Source: Sphingobacterium sp. UBA5670
Lineage (GTDB): Bacteria; Bacteroidota; Bacteroidia; Sphingobacteriales; Sphingobacteriaceae
Length of the DNA stretch: 64,000 nucleotides
Assembly: GCF_002420705.1 (NCBI RefSeq)
Contig: NZ_DIIM01000002.1
Location: 62,001-126,000 of the forward strand
Direction: 5' to 3'
The stretch's first letter is position 1, and every line of letters begins with the position of its first letter. The notes beneath the pieces are model-generated. The model was not told the DNA's origin, made no database searches, and was given only the letters and a program-made list of their open reading frames with translations. Made by a program: the position numbers and the translations under genes. Of this stretch, positions 33,428 to 41,697 are shown in pieces.

Positions 33428-35974
33428 ATGGCTCATCGCATATATATTTACAATACAGATAAAAAGGATCAAGATTATTTTCCTCATTATTTAGGGGAAT
33501 GGAACTATGTGATTCCCCCGCTCTTTTTTCCCTTATTTGCCGCTAATCCAAGGGCAAAAGGTACCTTAGTCTTTTCAGAAAAGGAAGCGGGAATCCGCAA
33601 GCTTCGCACTTTTTATGATTTGCTCATCCATGAATACGGGTTAAATTCCGATGCGCTGGCCATGGCAGCTATCGGGAAACTGTTCGATTTTTTGAATGGT
33701 TTACCCTTCGATTACTTTCAGTTGAATGCAAGTGATGTATTTAACATGAGCGATGTTAAACATAGTCAACAGGCAAAAGATTTTGCATTTGAAATCTATG
33801 AGAAGAATTTGCCCTATGAAAAAGCAATCGAAAAACAGTCCATAGCTGAACTCGAATCTATTTTGGCCCCCGCTGGTTATACTTCTTTTTTAGCGATGCT
33901 TGAACTGGAATGGAGCAACTACGGCTTGGGCTGGTGGAATAGAGATGCGATTGACAGTCTGGATAATCAATTTTTTGAAGATCAGGGTCTTTGGGGAATA
34001 CGCAATGCAAAAGGAGAGGTGAAGGTCGAAGCAAGCTACCAGGAAATTGGTGATTTTGATTATGAAGGGATCGCTGTCATACAGAAAAATCAGCTGTTCG
34101 GTTATTTAAACAGGGGCGGAGAAGAAACTATTCCTTGTATTTATTCATCGGCAGCACCAGTCCAATATGGAGCTGGATCGATCGTTGGTAAGGTGAGCTT
34201 AGACGAAAAATATGGATTGGTCAACGTTGAGAACAGAGAAATAATCATACCGCTTGAATATGATGAACTCGAAGATCTTGCTTCCGGTTATTATCAGGGG
34301 AAGAAAGATCAGCAGTATTATATCATTGATGCCCAAGGACTGCTCTTCAATGTTGTTGGTGCTGATAGACCGTTTGACATCGATTACGAAGGATTTATCT
34401 ACCAAGAGATTGCCGGAAGTAAACTGCGCCGCTATTATTCAAACAAAGGTATTTTATTGGGCGTTTTTGCTGGTGGCGTATTAAGCGAACTGCTGTTTGA
34501 TTTTTATGCAGTCAATTTGACTAACAAAAAGAAAAAATCAGTTTTGTCTCCCGAGGGAACTTTCTTGGTCAAAGATGTTGATTTACTCAATGCCGGAAAT
34601 GGCCGAGCTGCGTTATCCTTTGTTGATTCCGGCAGAATCCATCTGTATGATCTGGAAGCTCGGGCCTATGTATTGCAAGATATGGTCATTCAATCCCTAA
34701 AGGGTGGGACCGATTTTGATAATGGCGCCCGGGATTGCTATATCATTGAAACAGCTGCCGGAAGAGGAATCTATCAGGCTGCTGAAAAGGCCTGGCTGGT
34801 GCCGCTCTCAACGCACTATGCAAAAATTGTTTATGGTGTGATGGATTATTTTATTCTGAAAGACAATGCGGGAAGGTATTACTACTATGACGCAGAGCAG
34901 AAGTCGCTCAGCTCCGCCTACGATTATGTCTGTGCAAGTGTTGATCATTATCAGGATCTGATGTTGCTGCAAGGTGACTTGCTGTATAAAAAAGGGTATG
35001 ATGGCGTGGAGGTAATTCCGGAAGATCAATACGGTCAGTTTCTGAAAAAACTGGATCAATTGTCGGGGGAAGATTTTGATGTATCTAATCGTTTTTTTGA
35101 GCGGTGGAAGGCTGCGAAGGGCGATAATTTTGAATCCTGTTATGATAGTTATACCTTATATCATATGGCCTTGGACTGCTGCCGGCAAGGCGATGTCGAA
35201 ATGGCGATACGCTATTTTACCTTTTCCGCCGACCAGGGTAATGAAAGCAGCATGCATGAACTGGGGAATATCTATACGGATACCGATAGCGAACACAATC
35301 CTTATTTAGATTTGGACAAAGGAATTCAATATTATGAACAAGCGGCCCAAAAAAATTATGCCGCTGCATGGAATGAGATTGGTTACCTTTTTCAATATGG
35401 TATTGGTTATAAAAAAGATCTGAAAAAGTCATTTGATGCGTACATGAAAGGAGCTGAATTGGGGAATGGCTATGCTTTATCCAATTTAGGCTACTTTTAT
35501 TCAAGTGGAACCTATGTGGAAGAAGATCTGGAAAAAGCCCTCACTTATTATCAGAAAGCTGAATTAAAACTAGTGGAAAACAATAGCAATATAGCCTCTA
35601 TCTATTACAGTTTGGAAGATTACGATCGTCTATTGGTTTATTTGAAAAGAGATAAAGAAAACAGCTATTCCAATATTTATTATGGACTGCTCTATGATCA
35701 GGGACTGAAATTTAAAAAGGACAGCAAAAAGGCGATAGGCTATTTTGAACGCGCCAATGACTATGGCGTTTACGAAAGTGCCACAGCTCGCTTATTGGAT
35801 TATTACAAGAATGATCCTACATTTAGAAATCAGGAAAAATTTGTCCATTGGTCAGATTTTGCGAAAAGCAATGAACTGGATATCGAACCGGATTTATTGC
35901 AATGGGATAGCCAGCCTGAAGATTCGGGCGCAAGTCCTTCCTTTTTTAGCAAACTATTTAAAAAGAAAAAGTAA
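33428..35974 (+). CDS. Large WG-repeat and Sel1-repeat protein, copy B
   Basis: This 848-residue paralogue of the preceding gene has the same three parts: N-terminal domain (MAHRIYIYN, GEWNYVIPPLFFPLFAANPRAKG), WG-type repeats (GIRNAKGEVKVEASYQEIGDFDYEGIAVI) and Sel1 repeats from about residue 600 (AAAWNEIGYLFQYGIG; GYALSNLGYFYSSGTYVEEDLEKAL). It ends in a basic tail (SKLFKKKK). The two copies are clearly homologous but well diverged, so the duplication is old. A 74-residue membrane protein gene follows after 3 bases. Confidence 0.8.
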   Translation: MAHRIYIYNTDKKDQDYFPHYLGEWNYVIPPLFFPLFAANPRAKGTLVFSEKEAGIRKLRTFYDLLIHEYGLNSDALAMAAIGKLFDFLNGLPFDYFQLNASDVFNMSDVKHSQQAKDFAFEIYEKNLPYEKAIEKQSIAELESILAPAGYTSFLAMLELEWSNYGLGWWNRDAIDSLDNQFFEDQGLWGIRNAKGEVKVEASYQEIGDFDYEGIAVIQKNQLFGYLNRGGEETIPCIYSSAAPVQYGAGSIVGKVSLDEKYGLVNVENREIIIPLEYDELEDLASGYYQGKKDQQYYIIDAQGLLFNVVGADRPFDIDYEGFIYQEIAGSKLRRYYSNKGILLGVFAGGVLSELLFDFYAVNLTNKKKKSVLSPEGTFLVKDVDLLNAGNGRAALSFVDSGRIHLYDLEARAYVLQDMVIQSLKGGTDFDNGARDCYIIETAAGRGIYQAAEKAWLVPLSTHYAKIVYGVMDYFILKDNAGRYYYYDAEQKSLSSAYDYVCASVDHYQDLMLLQGDLLYKKGYDGVEVIPEDQYGQFLKKLDQLSGEDFDVSNRFFERWKAAKGDNFESCYDSYTLYHMALDCCRQGDVEMAIRYFTFSADQGNESSMHELGNIYTDTDSEHNPYLDLDKGIQYYEQAAQKNYAAAWNEIGYLFQYGIGYKKDLKKSFDAYMKGAELGNGYALSNLGYFYSSGTYVEEDLEKALTYYQKAELKLVENNSNIASIYYSLEDYDRLLVYLKRDKENSYSNIYYGLLYDQGLKFKKDSKKAIGYFERANDYGVYESATARLLDYYKNDPTFRNQEKFVHWSDFAKSNELDIEPDLLQWDSQPEDSGASPSFFSKLFKKKK

Positions 35975-35977
35975 ATC

Positions 35978-36202
35978 ATGTTATCATCAGCAAATATAGA
36001 TTTTAGTGGCATTCTGATCGACTTGGTGCTGATTGTATTTTTTGGATTTGGAGGGGTGTATACCTTAACGGTGGGTATTATTCATCTCGTAAAGAAAAAA
36101 ACACGCACTGTAGGGTATTATTTGCTGTCGTTTTTGCTGTCGGGTCTTATTGGGCTCCTGGTTGCGGGATTGCTGGCGTTTCTGTGGGCGATGTCGCTTT
36201 AG
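35978..36202 (+). CDS. Small two-helix membrane protein
   Basis: This 74-residue protein consists of two hydrophobic helices (about 10-37 and 46-72) joined by a basic loop (HLVKKKTRT), which places the loop in the cytosol. I know no family for it. It starts 3 bases after the second WG/Sel1 gene and is probably its operon partner, perhaps anchoring the repeat proteins to the inner membrane. Confidence 0.7.
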   Translation: MLSSANIDFSGILIDLVLIVFFGFGGVYTLTVGIIHLVKKKTRTVGYYLLSFLLSGLIGLLVAGLLAFLWAMSL

Positions 36203-36227
36203 CAATGTAGAGCAGTGACGTAAATTT

Positions 36228-36270
36228 ATCGCAATGATCCATTTACCAGTAGTGAAATGATCATTGCGAT
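36228..36270. terminator. Inverted repeat between convergent genes
   Basis: ATCGCAATGATC plus ATTT (36228-36244) pairs with AAAT plus GATCATTGCGAT (36255-36270), 16 bp with one bulged base and a 10-base loop. It lies between the small membrane protein and DinB genes, which face each other. No long T-run is present. Confidence 0.6.
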
Positions 36271-36284
36271 AGATGTGATTGCTA

Positions 36285-36815
36285 TTAATGGTTTTTGGCA
36301 TTGACAATATGCATGAGGTGGTGGTTGCAATGCCATGCATATAGGCCTATATTGACCTTTAAAGAAATTAGTCTTTTGGTAACGGGGTGAATAAAACCCC
36401 TTTCGAGTTGTTCGGCTGAAAGGCTTTTCAACAGTATGACCCAACGTTCATGTAAGCCTTCGAGCAATTTTACCGAACTTTCGATAGGTATTATTTTGGC
36501 GTCGGGAAGTTCGGCCCACAGCTTTTCTTCATATAATTTGATGGTTGGGTCTTCTTCTGTTAGGGCCAATTTGAATCGGACAAAGCTATTCATGTGACTA
36601 TCGGCACAATGGTGAACGACCTGACGTATCGTCCAACCGTCGGGACGGTAGCGCTTTTCTAGGGCACTGTCCGTAAGGTCGCCGACTTCGGATTTTAACC
36701 GAGCCGGAAAATCTGCAATTGTCTTGATCCAGTCATTCAACAGGGGGTTGTCAATTACATCGGGTATCGCGAAACGACCTATAGGGTATCTGAGTTTTTC
36801 TAATTCATGTTGCAT
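36285..36815 (-). CDS. DinB/YfiT-family putative metal-dependent hydrolase or thiol transferase
   Basis: This 176-residue protein matches the YfiT/BstA branch of the DinB superfamily: YPIGRF near the start, WTIRQVVHHCADSHMN near residue 70, and a C-terminal WHCNHHLMHI. These supply the three metal-binding histidines of the four-helix bundle. Relatives transfer low-molecular-weight thiols onto toxic electrophiles or act as hydrolases. It is a single-gene unit that converges with the WG/Sel1 operon. Confidence 0.88.
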   Translation of the reverse strand: MQHELEKLRYPIGRFAIPDVIDNPLLNDWIKTIADFPARLKSEVGDLTDSALEKRYRPDGWTIRQVVHHCADSHMNSFVRFKLALTEEDPTIKLYEEKLWAELPDAKIIPIESSVKLLEGLHERWVILLKSLSAEQLERGFIHPVTKRLISLKVNIGLYAWHCNHHLMHIVNAKNH

Positions 36816-37010
36816 AACCTAAAATTACTTAAAATAGATGCAAGGTTCCTAATGTTTATGTTTTCGATGAATATTTTTTTTCAATCTGTTCTTGTACAAG
36901 CTGTAATTTGGATGCGATAAAGAATTGTGGTAATTTCGGCAAATTGATAAGGACAAGAAGCCTCCCGTTTGGTTGGAGGATATTGATCTTAGCGTACAAA
37001 AGCACAAGAA

Positions 37011-37676
37011 ATGAAAAGTCTAAAAGAACTGATTGATTTAAGTAATTCGGGATGGAAGCTAGTTGAGGGCTGGTTGAAGGAAGCGACAAATTCATATGAA
37101 GTGCTTCCTCCAAATCCTAAACGGGCTGATGAGGAACTTTTAAGGGCACAAATTACGACAAAATCTCCCATGGGAGCCATTATTCATCAAACCGGCGGTA
37201 TGCTAATCGACGGTGGCTGGTTGCGGATTTTAGGCTCAGGATCGCCGCAATTAAACCGCGGAATTATGGAGTGGAATAAGGGTAAGAGCTTTGACAAAGA
37301 AGGTGAAAAAGGAGGATTTCTACTTATTGCTGACGATGTTTTGGGGGGGTATTTTGCCATCAATGCTGGCGCTCTGGGAGATGCAATTGGACAGGTTTAT
37401 TATTTTGCTCAAGATACCTTGCAATGGGAAAGTCTGGAATGTGGCTATTCGGACTTTGTCTTTTGGGCTTTAAAAGGGGATATCAGACAGTTTTATGAAA
37501 CATTTAAATGGAAAGAGTGGAGCGAAGATATTAAATTCCTGAATGGTAATCAGGTTTTTTCGTTTTACCCTTTTCTATGGACTGAGGAGGCACGCGATTT
37601 TCGTAAAGTAGACCGTAAGCCAATGGCCATTGATGAGAACTACCACTTTACGATGGAATTTGCGGGCAGACGTTAA
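37011..37676 (+). CDS. DUF2625-family protein
   Basis: This 221-residue cytosolic protein matches the DUF2625 family from memory: SGWKLVEGWL near residue 15, GAIIHQTGGMLIDGGWLRILGSGS near 55-75, GGFLLIADDVLGGYFAINAGALG near 100, WALKGDIRQFYETFKWKEW and SFYPFLWTEEA near the end. Biochemical function is unknown; the fold resembles SMI1/KNR4-type proteins. It appears monocistronic and ends before a strong 16-bp inverted repeat. Confidence 0.82.
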   Translation: MKSLKELIDLSNSGWKLVEGWLKEATNSYEVLPPNPKRADEELLRAQITTKSPMGAIIHQTGGMLIDGGWLRILGSGSPQLNRGIMEWNKGKSFDKEGEKGGFLLIADDVLGGYFAINAGALGDAIGQVYYFAQDTLQWESLECGYSDFVFWALKGDIRQFYETFKWKEWSEDIKFLNGNQVFSFYPFLWTEEARDFRKVDRKPMAIDENYHFTMEFAGRR

Positions 37677-37717
37677 TTTTTATTTCAATACGACAAACCT
37701 TCAACGTAATGCTTTGA

Positions 37718-37756
37718 TACGGTAATAGGACAACAATATATTGTCCTATTACCGTA
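37718..37756. terminator. Perfect 16-bp inverted repeat between convergent genes
   Basis: TACGGTAATAGGACAA (37718-37733) pairs perfectly with TTGTCCTATTACCGTA (37741-37756) around a 7-base loop. It lies between the DUF2625 gene and the NYN gene, whose ends face each other. Neither side has a T-run, so it may be a Rho-assisted or transcript-protecting hairpin. Confidence 0.65.
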
Positions 37757-37786
37757 TGGCACAAAGGGTAATGTCCCTGAATTATA

Positions 37787-39109
37787 TTAAACTGATTTAT
37801 TTTGAAGGCTAAAGCTAACCTCGTTCAGTTTGACTATTTGTATTTGTATCCCCTCGGAAAGGCCAAGTTTGGTCGCCGCTTCTTTTCCTAATTTAAGTAC
37901 ATGAAATCCTCTGCCTCGATAGGTGAAATTACATTCGTATTCTCCGGCATTGATCATAATCCTTAATTTTTGAGATTTAGTGGGAAATAAAGGTTTGAAT
38001 TCTTTTGTAATCCTTATTTGCGATTTTTTAACATCATCTGCAGTAATTTTGTTGCCCTCTGAAGGAAACAACATGTTTGTAGGTAATGCCTGTACTACGG
38101 AAGGTAAGGGTTCGTCTTTTTGTTCCTGAATTTCCTGAACATTTGGAACTTCGTTTTGTATCGCTTCAGAACTTGTTGCGTTCTGGCGTTTCTTGTCTTG
38201 TCGCCCCTTCTTTCTATTATTTTGATTTGCAGTTTTTCCCGTGGTTTCTGTAGGAGGTACAGAAGGGGGGGGAGAAGAAGGCGTTTTGTGTTCGGTTTCC
38301 GCTGCTTGAGCCGGGCTGGTCATTGCTAAAGGACGTTTAATAATATTACGGATGTAATAGTGTTTTATACGCGATTTGTCGGTGTTGCGTTCCTCAATTT
38401 CAAAATCTTCCTTGTAGGCTTTGAAAAGATGGGACATCTTGTCGTATCCGTAATTTCGCGCATCAAAATCAGGTTTCCTCTTATTGAAAAGACTTCCGAT
38501 TTCGCCTAGGAAAGCCCAGCCATTTTCATCGGCCGTATCATCAACGGTGTCTTTTAAAAGTTCGAGAGTTTCCTCATCCAGTACCGCTATACTTGCCGGA
38601 TTATCAACGGGGGCAGGCTTGGGGGGAGTTTGCTGTTTTTTCTTTGCAACGGTTTCTTTCTTTTGATTTTTTTCAAAAATTTCTACGTAGATAAACTTGT
38701 CGCAGGAGGCGATAAAAGGCTTAGGTGTCTTTTTCTCACCGATACCAATAACGAGCTTACCTGATTCACGGAGGCGCGTGGCCAAGCGGGTGAAGTCGCT
38801 GTCACTCGATACGATACAAAATCCGTCCACTCTGTCCGAATGCAGAATATCCATGGCATCAATAATTAATGCGGAATCGGTAGAATTTTTGCCTTGGGTA
38901 TAACTGTATTGTTGTATGGGGGTAATCGCATGGGTGAGAAGTTTGTCCTTCCATTTTTCAACATAAGGGTTGGTCCAGTCTCCGTAGATGCGCTTGATGG
39001 TTGGAATCCCGTATCTTTTGACTTCATTCAAAATCTCTTCGATCTTTCGATAAGATACATTATCCGCATCGATTAGTATTGCGATTTGCAAATCCCCATG
39101 TTCTGCCAT
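37787..39109 (-). CDS. NYN-domain ribonuclease-like protein with LOTUS (OST-HTH) domain
   Basis: This 440-residue protein begins with a PIN-like NYN nuclease domain (about 8-145). Conserved acids lie in ILIDADNVSY, NSTDSALIIDAMD and SSDSDFTRLA. A LOTUS/OST-HTH RNA-binding domain follows near residues 175-255 (AFLGEIGSLFNKRKPDFDARNYG). A basic, low-complexity linker rich in Lys, Asn and Gln spans about 260-340, and a C-terminal region of about 75 residues (GEYECNFTYRGRGFHVLKLG) is unfamiliar. The combination suggests RNA cleavage or sequestration. It is monocistronic. Confidence 0.87.
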   Translation of the reverse strand: MAEHGDLQIAILIDADNVSYRKIEEILNEVKRYGIPTIKRIYGDWTNPYVEKWKDKLLTHAITPIQQYSYTQGKNSTDSALIIDAMDILHSDRVDGFCIVSSDSDFTRLATRLRESGKLVIGIGEKKTPKPFIASCDKFIYVEIFEKNQKKETVAKKKQQTPPKPAPVDNPASIAVLDEETLELLKDTVDDTADENGWAFLGEIGSLFNKRKPDFDARNYGYDKMSHLFKAYKEDFEIEERNTDKSRIKHYYIRNIIKRPLAMTSPAQAAETEHKTPSSPPPSVPPTETTGKTANQNNRKKGRQDKKRQNATSSEAIQNEVPNVQEIQEQKDEPLPSVVQALPTNMLFPSEGNKITADDVKKSQIRITKEFKPLFPTKSQKLRIMINAGEYECNFTYRGRGFHVLKLGKEAATKLGLSEGIQIQIVKLNEVSFSLQNKSV

Positions 39110-39340
39110 AGATATTTAGTTTACTTTTTCAATTTTTAAATTCCTTTCTATTCTTATGGACTGTCTCATCCGAATATATATGCTAAAAATACAGTATTGT
39201 TAAAGAATTTCTTGAATTTTTTGAGAATTAATTTAAGCTATATTTATCGAGAACAGGAAATCAGCTTCTTTTGTTTGGACATGGGAGAGGTATTTAATAC
39301 GTCTAAGGGTGCAGAAATGATTTAAAGGAGGGTGAAAAGA
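39110..39340. other. Non-coding stretch upstream of the NYN gene
   Basis: This AT-rich stretch lies directly upstream of the minus-strand NYN gene start at 39109 and should hold its promoter. I see no gene, repeat or convincing -7 box. Confidence 0.4.
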
Positions 39341-39379
39341 AATAAAAAAAGGTTTTCAAACGGGGAGAATGAAAACCTT
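39341..39379 (-). terminator. Minus-strand terminator downstream of the AraC gene
   Basis: AAGGTTTTCA (39349-39358) pairs perfectly with TGAAAACCTT (39370-39379), with an 11-base loop. On the minus strand a run of seven T (complement of 39344-39350) follows. It lies about 140 bases past the stop of the AraC gene at 39521. The 3' leader between holds a GTGTAA/TTACAC inverted repeat (39422-39436). Confidence 0.7.
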
Positions 39380-39520
39380 AAATAACCAATTATAAACCTA
39401 AATTATGATGATACAAAGATAGTGTAAATATTACACCTGTGCAAATTTTCTCTTCTATTTTTTTAGCCTGTAAAGATTTTTGTAGCTTTTTAGCTACAAA
39501 CGAGATCTTTTGAGCCGAAA

Positions 39521-40300
39521 TTAATCCAGCATAAATGCAGAAGGCCTGTATTTCATTACAGCATAAAAGCTATTGGTGAAGGCTTGTACGCTTTGATAAC
39601 CGACTTTATAGGCTATTTGAGAGATCGTGAATTGTTTTGTACTTAAAAGTTCCAGGCTCTTGATAATGCGGAGCAATTGTTGATATTTTGCAAGTGTCAT
39701 GCCTGTTTCTTTCTTAAAAAGACGCTCAATTGTTCGAAGAGAAAGATTAGACAACGTAGCGATCTCATCCATTCTGATTGCTTCTGTATAATGATCATGC
39801 AAGTGATTGAGCACAGTCTGTAGTCTATTTTCATGAGGGAGCGTGATCTCCAATTGGAGCAATTGTGTGCAAAAACAGGGAAGTTCATTCATCAATGCTG
39901 TTAAGAATATTTTTTCATGTTCATTTTCTTCGATCAGTTTTGACCATTTTTCAGTATATAAAATCATTTCCCGTAACACTTTGGGAGCCGAGAAGATCTG
40001 TACGCGCTGGAAAAATTGATCTTCTCCGGAAACATCAAAAAAAATGACCATAAGCTTAATGCTTTCCGAATGAGAGTTAGTCTTATGTAAAGCATCGGAG
40101 GGAATCCAAGCAACGTGATTTTGTGTTAGCAGATACATCTTTCCCTCGACAGTAAGGTATTGAAATCCCTGTTCGACGTAAATCAGCTGACCCTTCTGAT
40201 GACGATGCAATTCGTTGTCGTGAATCCAGTTTTCCTCAAACCATACAAAGGTAGATTTTTTGATGCGCTCTATTGTCAATGTATGATTGATAGGATTCAT
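39521..40300 (-). CDS. AraC-family transcriptional regulator with cupin sensor
   Basis: This 259-residue protein has an N-terminal cupin-like sensor domain (about 20-100; HRHQKGQLIYVEQG, AWIPSDALHK) and a C-terminal pair of helix-turn-helix motifs (about 165-258; MDEIATLSNLSLRTIERLFKKETG and ISQIAYKVGYQSVQAFTNSFYAVM). It diverges from an MFS transporter gene with 90 bases between starts. The shared promoter contains a 16-base palindrome, so it probably controls the transporter, a common arrangement. Confidence 0.9.
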   Translation of the reverse strand: MNPINHTLTIERIKKSTFVWFEENWIHDNELHRHQKGQLIYVEQGFQYLTVEGKMYLLTQNHVAWIPSDALHKTNSHSESIKLMVIFFDVSGEDQFFQRVQIFSAPKVLREMILYTEKWSKLIEENEHEKIFLTALMNELPCFCTQLLQLEITLPHENRLQTVLNHLHDHYTEAIRMDEIATLSNLSLRTIERLFKKETGMTLAKYQQLLRIIKSLELLSTKQFTISQIAYKVGYQSVQAFTNSFYAVMKYRPSAFMLD

Positions 40301-40323
40301 GTCGTTTTAAATTAAATCAATGG

Positions 40324-40355
40324 CAAATTTAATTAAATTTCTAGGGATATCTTTG
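40324..40355. promoter_or_regulatory. Divergent AraC/MFS promoter with palindrome
   Basis: AAATTTAATTAAATTT (40325-40340) is a perfect 16-base palindrome. On the plus strand TATCTTTG (40348-40355) fits TAnnTTTG for the MFS gene. On the minus strand TAAATTTG (40331-40324) fits for the araC-type gene and overlaps the palindrome. The AT-only composition makes chance occurrence possible. Confidence 0.45.
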
Positions 40356-40390
40356 CAATCGATTATCAAGTGTTTAGATAAGTTTTTAGG

Positions 40391-41599
40391 ATGAAAGAAA
40401 ATGAAAAAATATCCACAGCTGTCTCCTGGAACTGGTTATGCGTCTTGGTTGTTATATTAGTTTCAACCAATCTACGATCGCCAATTACAGCGGTGGGTCC
40501 TGTACTGGGGCAGATCAGTGAAGATTTACAATTGAATACTTTTCAGAGCAGTTTATTGACGGCAATTCCGCTTTTTATGTTTGCGAGCTGTTCTGTTGCC
40601 GTGAGCCGCTATTCCCATATACAGGGCATGCATCGTTTTTTGCTATTTGGTTTGGTCATATTGAGCGCCGGAATAATACTTCGGGTATGGGGCAATATTC
40701 CGATGCTGTTTACGGGATCTTTTTTAATCGGCTTAGGGATCTGTGTTGGCAATGTCGTGACACCGGGTTATATTAAAACCAATTTTCCAAAGCAGATCGG
40801 ACTAATGACGGGCATTTTTGCAGTTGCTATGAATCTGACGGCAGCTTTTGCTTCGGGCTTTAGTCTGCGATTGGGAACGTGGACGGGACTTGAATGGCGG
40901 GGCTCCTTGGGTGTTTGGGTGATTTTGGCATTGTTATCTCTTTTGGCTGTTTTCTTTGATGGCCTGAGCGGCCGGAAAGTCATTACTATAACTGAAAACA
41001 AACAAGCAGCAAATGGAATTGGGCATATTTTTAGATCACGATTAGCCTGGTACATCAGCCTATTTATGGGCATTCAGTCTTTAGTATACTATAGCTTGAT
41101 TTCCTGGCTACCCAACGTGCTGGTCGATTACGGTATGCCTTCGAAAGATACCGGCTGGTTGCTGTTTTTGATTCAGATTGCGATGATTCCCATTATGTTC
41201 ATTGGACCTATTTTGGCAAATCGAATGAAGGATCAGCGTCTTATGGCAAGTCTTGTTGCTATAGGCATGCTGGGAAGTATCTTTATATTTTGGCATTACA
41301 AGCTTCAAGGAATTTATGTTGCCGCTATATTGCTGGGACTTTCCAATGGACTGTCGTTTAGTCTGTCCATTCTTTTCTTTACCCTGCGCGCCAGATCGAC
41401 CGCCAATGCAATCAAAATATCAGGCATGGCACAATCCGTCGGTTATCTGATTGCTGCATTTGGTCCACCGGTATTCGGTAAACTACACGAAATAGATGCT
41501 ACTTGGAATTCTTCCTTCTATTTTCTCGCTGGAAGCATTTTACTCTTATTGTTTGCCGGATGGAAGGCTGGAGAAGACAGGTATGTAACAGAAGATTAA
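40391..41599 (+). CDS. MFS transporter, CynX/NimT type
   Basis: This 402-residue protein has about 12 hydrophobic helices. Its start STNLRSPITAVGPVL matches the CynX/NimT branch (cyanate or nitroimidazole transporter-like). TGSFLIGLGICVGNVVTPGYIKTNFPK near residue 115 and a second-half LGLSNGLSFSLSILFFTLRA also fit. Substrate is not predictable; the divergent AraC regulator suggests an inducible efflux or uptake system. A G/C-rich hairpin with T-run follows the stop. Confidence 0.9.
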   Translation: MKENEKISTAVSWNWLCVLVVILVSTNLRSPITAVGPVLGQISEDLQLNTFQSSLLTAIPLFMFASCSVAVSRYSHIQGMHRFLLFGLVILSAGIILRVWGNIPMLFTGSFLIGLGICVGNVVTPGYIKTNFPKQIGLMTGIFAVAMNLTAAFASGFSLRLGTWTGLEWRGSLGVWVILALLSLLAVFFDGLSGRKVITITENKQAANGIGHIFRSRLAWYISLFMGIQSLVYYSLISWLPNVLVDYGMPSKDTGWLLFLIQIAMIPIMFIGPILANRMKDQRLMASLVAIGMLGSIFIFWHYKLQGIYVAAILLGLSNGLSFSLSILFFTLRARSTANAIKISGMAQSVGYLIAAFGPPVFGKLHEIDATWNSSFYFLAGSILLLLFAGWKAGEDRYVTED

Positions 41600-41604
41600 A
41601 TGAC

Positions 41605-41658
41605 GGCCACAACAGCTATCGGCATATAAGCTATTGCCGATGTCTGATGTGGCCTTTT
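41605..41658 (+). terminator. Terminator after the MFS gene
   Basis: GGCCAC (41605-41610) pairs with the GTGGCC ending at 41654, and ATCGGCA with TGCCGAT closes the upper stem around TATAAGCTAT. TTTT follows at 41655-41658. The convergent hydrolase gene ends 40 bases further on. Confidence 0.8.
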
Positions 41659-41697
41659 GTAATGTGGTTTTTCAAGGATCGCTTTTAAAGCTTGTTA

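Noticed and set aside
30925..35974. Possible recent duplication or assembly artefact of the WG/Sel1 genes
   Set aside because: The two copies share layout but differ clearly in sequence throughout, so this is an old paralogous pair.
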